The translations under genes and the position numbers were made by a program. A stretch of DNA of 5,991 nucleotides from Candidatus Saccharimonadia bacterium (GTDB lineage: Bacteria; Patescibacteriota; Saccharimonadia; Saccharimonadales; Saccharimonadaceae), in contig JALRBM010000067.1 of assembly GCA_023257755.1 (NCBI GenBank), forward strand, positions 1 to 5,991. Direction: 5' to 3'. Shown one piece after another: positions 1 to 4,831 of this stretch. How positions within the stretch are numbered: the stretch's first letter is position 1; each line of letters starts with the position of its first letter. The notes beneath the pieces were generated by a model. That model had not been told where the DNA came from. It saw only the letters and a list, made by a program, of their open reading frames with translations, and did no database searches.

Positions 1-23
1 TTTTTTTGCAGCAGCTGGTTCAT
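1..23 (-). CDS. Possible divergent gene, first 7 codons only (partial)
   Basis: An ATG on the minus strand at 23-21 opens a frame reading MNQLLQK and then leaves the window at base 1. It has no Shine-Dalgarno sequence. It sits 8 nt downstream of a perfect minus-strand TATAAT (37-32), the same geometry as the TPR gene on the other strand. Only seven whole codons are visible, so no family can be assigned, and coding potential cannot be judged. The run of seven A residues on this strand (T on the plus strand, 1-7) could instead be the U-tract of a terminator whose stem lies outside. The call rests on promoter symmetry alone. Confidence 0.35.
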
Positions 24-33
24 CTTATATAAT
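5..33 (+). promoter_or_regulatory. Leaderless promoter for the TPR gene
   Basis: A perfect -10 box TATAAT lies at 28-33. A partial -35 box TTTGCA (4 of 6 matches to TTGACA) lies at 5-10, giving a 17-bp spacer. The expected transcription start, about 7 nt past the -10, falls at about 40-42, so the mRNA would begin at or within a base or two of the ATG at 42. No Shine-Dalgarno sequence fits between the -10 and the ATG, which agrees with leaderless translation. The boxes are seen directly; the start point is inferred. Confidence 0.65.
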
Positions 34-37
34 TATA
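24..37 (-). promoter_or_regulatory. Mirror-image -10 for leftward transcription
   Basis: TATAATTATA at 28-37 is a perfect 10-bp palindrome, so it gives a consensus TATAAT on both strands. On the minus strand the box occupies 37-32 and is followed by 8 nt and an ATG at 23. A TTGACC word (minus strand, 53-48) lies only 10 bp upstream, too close to act as the -35 for this box. It would suit an 18-bp spacer to TATAAG (29-24), but that would place the transcript start past the ATG at 23. Leftward promoter activity is therefore plausible but unproven. Confidence 0.45.
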
Positions 38-41
38 AGCG

Positions 42-866
42 ATGAACGGTCAAAAGTTAGAACAAGCAGCGACAACACTAAGGGATCAAGGCAGGGGCTA
101 CGAAGCAGCCAGGACTTACCAGCAAGCCAAAGCCGCCTATCTGGAGGCAGGAGATGCAGTCCGCGCTGCTGGTATGCAACATATGACAGGGGTGGCGTAC
201 AAAATAGAAAATGACATCGACGCCTCTTTACCGGCACTTGACGCAGCGATCAAAGATTACCAATCAGCAGAGGATCCTTTTGGGCCAGGCCGCGTCGAAC
301 GGGATATCGGCATCATGTATGAATACCGCGACGAGCTGGATGCAGCACAGGAGCACCTTCAAAAAAGTAAGGAGCTTCTAGAGGCTGCCCCGGAAAACGC
401 CACGACAGCGAACGGCGAAAAGCGCGACGCTGAACTGGGAATTACCCTTGCAAAACTAGGACTTGTCGCCATACGTTTTTCGAACTTCGACGAAGCCGAA
501 AATTACATTATGGACGGACTTGCTGCCATCAGGAAAGCCGGCCATCCGTTCTATGAGATGACGTCGCTGATGCATCTGGCGTCGGTGTACTTTGCTACCG
601 AACATTACGGCCGGATGCTTGCCAATCTGGAGGCAGCACTCGGACTGATTTATGAATATAACATGCAAGATGCTCAGACCCGACGGCTAGCACAGATCTG
701 GGGTCTGATGGCGCATGGCTACTTGCACTGCGGGAATCCCGAAACCGCAAAGCGATTTGCATTAAAATCGTTTGCAGTGATCGAGGGGCTAAGTAGCGAA
801 GCGGCCGGACCAGTCCAGAAGGACATTCAGGCCGATACGCTAAGACAAGCGCTTGCCATCCATTAG
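42..866 (+). CDS. TPR-repeat protein (274 aa)
   Basis: This is a soluble, all-helical protein of tetratricopeptide-like repeats. Paired helices with the usual small/large residue pattern can be followed at about residues 1-34, 36-78, 82-116, 128-167, 170-207 and 217-250. Examples are LAKLGLVAIRFSNFDEAENY (137-156) and LMAHGYLHCGNPETAKRFAL (222-241). There is no signal peptide, membrane helix or catalytic motif, so a protein-binding or scaffold role is likely and the partner is unknown. The ATG at 42 is chosen because a perfect -10 lies 8 nt upstream and no start with a ribosome-binding site exists. The gene is 59 bp upstream of the ABC ATPase on the same strand and may lead that operon. A TPR sensor or regulator is possible, but no DNA-binding domain is visible. 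Confidence 0.85.
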   Translation: MNGQKLEQAATTLRDQGRGYEAARTYQQAKAAYLEAGDAVRAAGMQHMTGVAYKIENDIDASLPALDAAIKDYQSAEDPFGPGRVERDIGIMYEYRDELDAAQEHLQKSKELLEAAPENATTANGEKRDAELGITLAKLGLVAIRFSNFDEAENYIMDGLAAIRKAGHPFYEMTSLMHLASVYFATEHYGRMLANLEAALGLIYEYNMQDAQTRRLAQIWGLMAHGYLHCGNPETAKRFALKSFAVIEGLSSEAAGPVQKDIQADTLRQALAIH

Positions 867-881
867 AAGTCCACTTGCAAG
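846..881. repeat. Two CAAG/CTTG palindromes around the TPR stop
   Basis: CAAGCGCTTG (846-855) is a perfect 10-bp palindrome inside the last codons of the TPR gene. CTTGCAAG (874-881) is a perfect 8-bp palindrome just after its stop. Further CTTGC (893-897) and GCAAG (914-918) words follow before the ATPase start. They could form small hairpins or be a repeated protein-binding half-site upstream of the ABC genes. There is no T-tract, so this is not a good intrinsic terminator. Function is not known. Confidence 0.3.
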
Positions 882-903
882 CCTCTTGAAAACTTGCTTC
901 AAT
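875..903 (+). promoter_or_regulatory. Weak candidate internal promoter before the ABC ATPase
   Basis: TTGCAA (875-880) and TTCAAT (898-903) are separated by 17 bp, and each matches consensus at 4 of 6 positions. A start near 910 would leave a short leader containing the ribosome-binding site of the ATPase gene. The match is weak, and read-through from the promoter before the TPR gene is equally possible. Confidence 0.25.
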
Positions 904-915
904 GAAATAAACAGC

Positions 916-922
916 AAGGGGG
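916..922 (+). promoter_or_regulatory. Ribosome-binding site of the ABC ATPase
   Basis: The purine run AAGGGGG ends 3 nt before the ATG at 926. It supports that start and contrasts with the TPR, DUF4342 and short trhO starts, which show no such site. Confidence 0.6.
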
Positions 923-925
923 CAT

Positions 926-1813
926 ATGACAGCTATCATTGAAACAAAAGGGCTCACGAAACGCTACGGCAACGCAGCCGCCCTTGACGGACTTGACTTG
1001 ACCGTCCGAAAAGGTGAAGTACTCGGCTATCTGGGGCCGAACGGCGCCGGTAAAACCACGACGATTCGTCTTCTTTTAGGGTTGATTAAACCTTCGGACG
1101 GACAAGCGTTGCTATTTGGAGAACCGGCTTCGGCAGATCCAGCCGGCCTGCATAAAAAAATCGCCTACGTCCCTGGTGAAACGAGCTACTGGCCTACTAT
1201 GACCGGTGCGGAAACTTTGCGCTTTCTCGCCAACATACATGGCAGCGTAGATCATGAGTACGAACAGGAACTTATTAAAAAATTTGGCTTTGACCCAGAT
1301 AAAAAAGTTCGCAACTATTCAAAGGGAAACCGGCAAAAGATCGCCCTGATCGCTGCCCTTGCCAGCCGGGCGGAGCTTTTGATCTTTGACGAGCCAACCA
1401 GCGGGCTCGACCCCGTCATGGCGAAAGTATTTCGAGATGAAGTACGAGCGGCCAAACAAAACGGGCAGACTATTTTCTTATCATCCCATATTCTTGAGGA
1501 AGTCGAAGAGTTATGCGACCGCGTCGCCGTTCTCCGGCTTGGACGTCTGGTTGAAATCGGAACACTTGACGAATTGCGGCACCTCTCGGCTCTTACCGTA
1601 GAAGCCTCGTTCAAGGCGACACCTCCGGATATCTCCCACGTCAAACATGTCAGCAACATAGAGATCAGGGGCAATCGCCTTCGCTGTAATGTGAACGGCC
1701 CTATTTCCGACCTACTTTCTACGCTCGCAAAAGCCCAGCCGGTCAGTCTTTTAAGCCGGAAGCCATCGCTTGAAGAGCTCTTTCTTGCGCTCTACGACGA
1801 GGATAAAAAGTGA
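926..1813 (+). CDS. ABC transporter ATP-binding protein, DrrA/CcmA type (295 aa)
   Basis: This is the nucleotide-binding subunit that powers the permease encoded next to it. Motifs appear in family order: Walker A GPNGAGKT (37-44), a Q-loop region reading YVPGE (81-85), signature YSKGN (131-135), Walker B LLIFDEP (151-157), D-loop SGLD (159-162) and the H-loop His188. A C-terminal extension from about 220, ending SLEELFLALY (281-290), is the accessory domain typical of drug-export ATPases (DrrA/COG1131 class). The usual Q-loop glutamine is replaced by Gly-Glu; I recall this as common in ATPases paired with COG3559 permeases. The ATG at 926 is preceded by AAGGGGG. The TGA stop overlaps the permease GTG start, implying translational coupling. 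The substrate cannot be told from sequence. Confidence 0.93.
   Translation: MTAIIETKGLTKRYGNAAALDGLDLTVRKGEVLGYLGPNGAGKTTTIRLLLGLIKPSDGQALLFGEPASADPAGLHKKIAYVPGETSYWPTMTGAETLRFLANIHGSVDHEYEQELIKKFGFDPDKKVRNYSKGNRQKIALIAALASRAELLIFDEPTSGLDPVMAKVFRDEVRAAKQNGQTIFLSSHILEEVEELCDRVAVLRLGRLVEIGTLDELRHLSALTVEASFKATPPDISHVKHVSNIEIRGNRLRCNVNGPISDLLSTLAKAQPVSLLSRKPSLEELFLALYDEDKK
1799..1803 (+). promoter_or_regulatory. Ribosome-binding site deciding the permease GTG start
   Basis: GAGGA lies within the last codons of the ATPase gene, 6 nt before GTG 1810. It decides that start over the better-looking ATG at 1857, which is out of frame. Confidence 0.6.
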
Positions 1814-3447
1814 CCCGCGCTGCATCGGCCAAACATTTATCGGTAAGGGTAGCATTATGGCGTTTAGGCATCCGTCAAAGTTTGAAGGGCGCGCTGGTTG
1901 TGGGAGTACTGGTCGGCTTCATGGCCGTTGTCCAGGGCCTGGCGTTCGGAAGCACTTACCCGGATGAGAAATCGCGCCAGGCATTTGCCACTACGATGGA
2001 AAGTGCACCGGCACTCGGCATACTGTATGGTGAAACAAAGAACCTGGCTTCCAGTGCCGGTTATATGGTCTACCGTACCGTACCGATCATGGCGCTCGTC
2101 GTATCAGTTTGGGCACTTTTGACAACCACCAAACTTCTTAGAGGCCAGGAAGAAGACGGGCGCTGGGAAGTTGTCGCTGCAGGTAGTACGACCCCCAGGC
2201 AAGCCAGTATGCTCACCCTGCTTGGCTTTACCACGTCGTTTTTCACCGCTTTCCTCGTAGCTGCTCTTATACTCATCCTCGCCGGCAGTTTCCCCGAACT
2301 AAGCACCCAACCGTCAACCAGCATCTTCATAGCAGCAGCGATTTTTCTTCCTGGTCTTCTGTTCGCCGCGGCAGGAGTGCTGACAAGCCAACTGGCTATC
2401 ACAAGGCGGCGTGCAGCAATGTATGTCCTTGTTCCTCTCCTTACCTTTTTCGGCCTCCGCTCCATTGCAAACACCATTCCCGACTGGTACTGGCTAAAAA
2501 ACGTAAGCCCTTTCGGCTGGTCAGATATGATAAATCCCGTTCTCGACCCTATGCCTGTGTGGCTATTACCAGCACTGCTTTTATCACCCCTTCTGACGGG
2601 AGCCGGCATTTACCTGATCGGAAAACGAGACTATGGGGCTGGGTTTATTGCCGAGGCAACAAAAGCAGCGTCACGCCTCTTTCTACTTCGCTCTGCGCTT
2701 GGACTAGGGCTGCGTCAAAACCTGAGTCTCTATGTCGGCTGGAGTGTAGCGACGCTTGCCATTAGCGTGCTCGTAGCCAGTATTATGGGAATCGCCGCAG
2801 AGGCGGTTGCCGAATCCCCCAATCTTGGCGCATTCATCGGACAGCTGGGCGGGTCAACCAACGACCTGAAGATTGCCTTTCTCGGAGCCGGCATGGTATT
2901 TGTTACCATTGCCCTACTGATCATGGCCACGGCAAGCATGTCCAGTATCCGCAAAGATGAAGCAAAAAACTACCTGGATACGTTACTTGCACAGCCCGTC
3001 AGGCGCAGCCACTGGCTTGCTGGTCGCCTGTTTCATATCCTCGTCGCCACCGCTATCATTTCAATGGCTTGCGTTCTTTCAACCTGGGCCATCGCGGGAG
3101 CGCAAGGTATCACACTCAATCTTTGGACGATGATGCAAATCGGCATTGCACTTATGGGAACGGTGATCTTTTTACTCGGCTTCGGTGTTCTTTTGTTCGG
3201 CATCGCTCCACGCTTCGCAGTAATCGGCATGTATAGCCTGATTGCTTGGTCCTTCGTGATTGATATCCTCGGGTCAGTCATCACCCTGCACGAGATCATC
3301 GTTAAAAGCTCGCTCTTTCATTATGTTCCCGTTAATGCCGCCAAAACACCAGACTGGGGAATATTTATCCTGCTAGTACTGTTCGGGATAGCACTGGCCG
3401 GGGTTGGTATTGCCGCCTTTTCAAAGCGAGATATCGTTACCGAGTAG
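1810..3447 (+). CDS. Duplicated 12-TM ABC-2-type permease, COG3559/TnrB3-like (545 aa)
   Basis: This is the membrane subunit of the exporter powered by the preceding ATPase. It is about twice the length of a usual six-helix ABC-2 permease. I place hydrophobic segments near residues 28-47, 88-106, 135-159, 172-194, 203-218, 250-270, 305-328, 355-376, 407-428, 441-466, 469-490 and 515-536, six per half. The halves share landmarks: the cytoplasmic loop RGQEEDGRWEVVAAG (111-125) matches RKDEAKNYLDTLLAQ (381-395), and GKRD (271-274) matches SKRD (538-541). Fused double permeases of this kind are known as putative polyketide-antibiotic exporters (tetronasin TnrB3, COG3559). The start is GTG, overlapping the ATPase stop by 4 bp, with GAGGA 6 nt upstream. 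No biosynthetic genes lie nearby, so the substrate is unknown; drug, lipid or peptide export are all possible. Confidence 0.88.
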   Translation: MTRAASAKHLSVRVALWRLGIRQSLKGALVVGVLVGFMAVVQGLAFGSTYPDEKSRQAFATTMESAPALGILYGETKNLASSAGYMVYRTVPIMALVVSVWALLTTTKLLRGQEEDGRWEVVAAGSTTPRQASMLTLLGFTTSFFTAFLVAALILILAGSFPELSTQPSTSIFIAAAIFLPGLLFAAAGVLTSQLAITRRRAAMYVLVPLLTFFGLRSIANTIPDWYWLKNVSPFGWSDMINPVLDPMPVWLLPALLLSPLLTGAGIYLIGKRDYGAGFIAEATKAASRLFLLRSALGLGLRQNLSLYVGWSVATLAISVLVASIMGIAAEAVAESPNLGAFIGQLGGSTNDLKIAFLGAGMVFVTIALLIMATASMSSIRKDEAKNYLDTLLAQPVRRSHWLAGRLFHILVATAIISMACVLSTWAIAGAQGITLNLWTMMQIGIALMGTVIFLLGFGVLLFGIAPRFAVIGMYSLIAWSFVIDILGSVITLHEIIVKSSLFHYVPVNAAKTPDWGIFILLVLFGIALAGVGIAAFSKRDIVTE

Positions 3448-3456
3448 TGCTATACG
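3448..3456 (+). promoter_or_regulatory. Extended -10 before the DUF4342 gene
   Basis: TGCTATACG fits an extended -10 (TGN followed by TATACG, 4 of 6 matches). It ends 6 nt before ATG 3463, so a transcript from it would be leaderless. No -35 is recognisable, and the gene has no Shine-Dalgarno sequence. The gene may otherwise be reached by read-through from the permease, 15 bp upstream. Confidence 0.4.
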
Positions 3457-3462
3457 GACAAT

Positions 3463-3714
3463 ATGCCAACTAAAACAACTGAAGAATTCAGCGTTAGCGG
3501 CGAGGAGCTGCTTGCCAAAGTTAAGTCACTGATTAACGAAGGAAATATCCGCCGTCTTATTATTAAGGATGAAAAGGGTAAAATACTCGTCGAATTTCCA
3601 TTGACCATCGGCGTCGTCGGGGCAATCCTTGCGCCAGTCCTTGCAGCGGTAGGTGCTATTGCAGCGCTTGTGACGAAGTGCACGATTGTCGTCGAACGCC
3701 GCCAAGAAAAATAG
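3463..3714 (+). CDS. DUF4342-domain small protein (83 aa)
   Basis: This small protein is recognised as DUF4342 from its body. A charged amphipathic helix (14-25) leads into GNIRRLIIKDEKGKILVEFP (27-46), two beta-like strands. Then comes the Gly/Ala-rich hydrophobic segment IGVVGAILAPVLAAVGAIAALV (49-70) and the closing TKCTIVVER (71-79). Many family members carry an N-terminal UBA-like helical domain; it is absent here and only the core remains. The hydrophobic stretch is long enough to lie in or on the membrane, but the biochemical function of the family is unknown. The ATG at 3463 lacks a ribosome-binding site and is 15 bp after the permease stop, so the gene is either the last in the exporter operon or has its own leaderless promoter. 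The stop lies 7 bp from the end of convergent trhO. Confidence 0.8.
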   Translation: MPTKTTEEFSVSGEELLAKVKSLINEGNIRRLIIKDEKGKILVEFPLTIGVVGAILAPVLAAVGAIAALVTKCTIVVERRQEK

Positions 3715-3721
3715 CAGCTCG

Positions 3722-4630
3722 CTAGGCTCCTGCAGCCGCCCCGATTTTGACTTTTGCCCGGCACTCGTCTGTATGGTAAAGCAAGTCGGGATTTTGTTTA
3801 CAGAATAAACAGATTAATACTAGATCATTACAATTTGCGAAGGCGCAATTTTCATAATTATTCGTCGGGCCTTGGCAGTGGGTACATTCGCCTATGACTT
3901 TGGTATTGTCACTGAAATCAACCTTCATGCGGTCATCAAAGACATGCAAGCTACCTTCCCATAGCCCATCATCACCATATGTCTCGCCATACTTCACGAT
4001 GCCGCCGTCGATTTGATACACTTCCTTAAAGCCACGGTTTTTCATCAAGCTAGAGAGAATTTCACAGCGGATACCGCCGGTGCAATAGGTAACAACCGGT
4101 TTGTCTTTTATGTGATCATACTTGCCGCTTTCAAGTTCCTTAATAAAATCGCGGCTTGTCCGGGTATCCGGCACAACGGCGTTTTTGAACTTACCAATTT
4201 TTGCTTCGTATGCATTACGCCCGTCAAAGAACACCACTTCGTCACCACGTTCCTCCACAAGCTTATGAACTTCCTTCGGTTTGATGTGCTTACCGCCCCC
4301 GACAACACCGTTTTCATCTACCCTCAGTTCATCGGCTGCATCGAACGCAACGATTTCGCTTTTTGTCTTGACACTCATGCGCGGAAAATCCTCGCGGCCA
4401 CCTTCACTCCATTTGAAAACGGTTCCCTTGAAGCCGGCAAACTCCTTCGTTGCCTTTATGTACTTTTTTAGATCCTCGATATCGCCACCGACCGTACCAT
4501 TGATTCCATGAGGCGAGATTAGAATCCGCCCTCGCAGGTTCAGGCTGTCGCAAAGCGTTTTTTGCCACAACTTCAGCGTCTCCGGATCACGAATCGGAGT
4601 AAATTTGTAGTAAAGGAGGATCTTTTGCAT
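3722..4630 (-). CDS. trhO: tRNA uridine(34) hydroxylase TrhO (YceA/UPF0176 family, 302 aa)
   Basis: TrhO hydroxylates uridine 34 in the anticodon of certain tRNAs to 5-hydroxyuridine, using molecular oxygen. Numbered from the ATG at 4630, an N-terminal ferredoxin/acylphosphatase-like domain (about 3-95) carries LYYKFTPI and GRILISPHGINGT. A rhodanese domain follows (about 117-218) with FFDGRN and the active-site loop CTGGIRCE, giving Cys183 as the probable catalytic residue and Cys189 beside it. A C-terminal cysteine cluster contains C249, C252, C262, C267, C274, C277 and C290. ATG 4630 is preferred because family similarity begins there and a perfect TATAAT lies 9 nt upstream. The frame stays open to TTG 4705 (327 aa), where AAGAGGGG sits 6 nt upstream; ATGs at 4693 and 4651 are further options. 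The gene is convergent with DUF4342 and divergent from the exporter. Confidence 0.9.
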   Translation of the reverse strand: MQKILLYYKFTPIRDPETLKLWQKTLCDSLNLRGRILISPHGINGTVGGDIEDLKKYIKATKEFAGFKGTVFKWSEGGREDFPRMSVKTKSEIVAFDAADELRVDENGVVGGGKHIKPKEVHKLVEERGDEVVFFDGRNAYEAKIGKFKNAVVPDTRTSRDFIKELESGKYDHIKDKPVVTYCTGGIRCEILSSLMKNRGFKEVYQIDGGIVKYGETYGDDGLWEGSLHVFDDRMKVDFSDNTKVIGECTHCQGPTNNYENCAFANCNDLVLICLFCKQNPDLLYHTDECRAKVKIGAAAGA

Positions 4631-4639
4631 CAGCAGTGT

Positions 4640-4668
4640 ATTATACGACATCTCCTCTGTTAGAGCAA
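4640..4668 (-). promoter_or_regulatory. Leaderless promoter for trhO
   Basis: On the minus strand a perfect TATAAT occupies 4645-4640. A weak -35 TTGCTC (3 of 6 matches) lies at 4668-4663, with a 17-bp spacer. Transcription would start near 4633-4631, almost on the ATG at 4630. If the longer TTG start were the real one, this box would lie inside coding sequence (codons Ser-Tyr-Asn-Thr). Confidence 0.5.
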
Positions 4669-4697
4669 TGTCTGGGGCCGCTGGCTGCTTCATGTGT

Positions 4698-4727
4698 TTG
4701 ACCAATCACCGCCCCTCTTGTTACACT
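4698..4727 (+). promoter_or_regulatory. Candidate promoter for the ABC exporter
   Basis: TTGACC (4698-4703, 5 of 6 matches) and TACACT (4722-4727, 4 of 6) are separated by 18 bp. The start would be near 4734, giving a leader of about 100 nt before GTG 4832 and placing the nearby dyad just downstream of the start. Other -10-like words in this gap, TATGAT (4736-4741) and TATACG (4771-4776), have no good -35. Confidence 0.35.
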
Positions 4728-4738
4728 TAAAGAACTAT

Positions 4739-4761
4739 GATCACCTACATATAGCGTGATC
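4739..4761. promoter_or_regulatory. Inverted repeat GATCAC-N11-GTGATC, candidate operator
   Basis: GATCAC (4739-4744) and GTGATC (4756-4761) are perfect 6-bp inverted arms around an 11-bp centre rich in A/T. The centre-to-centre distance of 17 bp places the half-sites on nearly the same DNA face. The position, between trhO and the exporter and just after a candidate start, suits a repressor site. Each arm also carries a GATC word. No regulator gene is present in the window to assign it to. Confidence 0.4.
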
Positions 4762-4816
4762 CTCTACTCGTATACGTTCGGACGAGCCGGACCGCTAGCG
4801 ACTGCACCAACAAAAA

Positions 4817-4825
4817 GAGGAAGGA
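4817..4825 (+). promoter_or_regulatory. Strong ribosome-binding site for the ABC exporter
   Basis: GAGGAAGGA ends 6 nt before GTG 4832 and decides that start. An in-frame TAG at 4796-4798 closes the frame upstream, and the only other upstream option, CTG 4802, has no such site. Confidence 0.75.
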
Positions 4826-4831
4826 TTTATC

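Noticed and set aside
1..7. T7 run as the tail of an intrinsic terminator
   Set aside because: No stem is visible because the window begins there, and the same bases can be read as codons of a leftward gene.
846..918. Repeated CTTGC words as a CRISPR-like or phage attachment repeat
   Set aside because: The units are 5-10 bp, irregularly spaced and not followed by spacers or integrase genes.
1315..1674. 119-codon minus-strand open frame inside the ABC ATPase
   Set aside because: It sits opposite the signature, Walker B and H-loop motifs, which fix the real frame.
2070..2609. 179-codon open frame on the minus strand inside the permease gene
   Set aside because: It lies fully opposite a clear membrane protein gene. 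Its composition is the Arg/Ser-rich pattern expected from the reverse of hydrophobic codons, and it has no recognisable domain.
926..3447. Antibiotic self-resistance or biosynthetic cluster
   Set aside because: Only the exporter resembles such clusters; no synthase, tailoring enzyme or regulator is present in the window.
3712..3724. TAGC-N5-GCTA as a bidirectional terminator
   Set aside because: The stem is only 4 bp and no T-tract follows on either strand.
3450..3764. 104-codon minus-strand open frame covering DUF4342 and the trhO end
   Set aside because: The plus-strand DUF4342 reading is a recognised family with sensible hydrophobic structure; the reverse frame is a low-complexity shadow.
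4013..4471. 152-codon open frame on the plus strand opposite trhO
   Set aside because: It is antisense to the well-conserved rhodanese region of trhO, shows no family motif and has no convincing start signal.
4769..4800. Palindromes CGTATACG (4769-4776) and CGCTAGCG (4793-4800), and arms CTCGT/ACGAG (4767-4771 and 4782-4786)
   Set aside because: They are short, unrelated in sequence to one another and compatible with chance. They may fold weakly in the exporter leader, but nothing marks a riboswitch or terminator.
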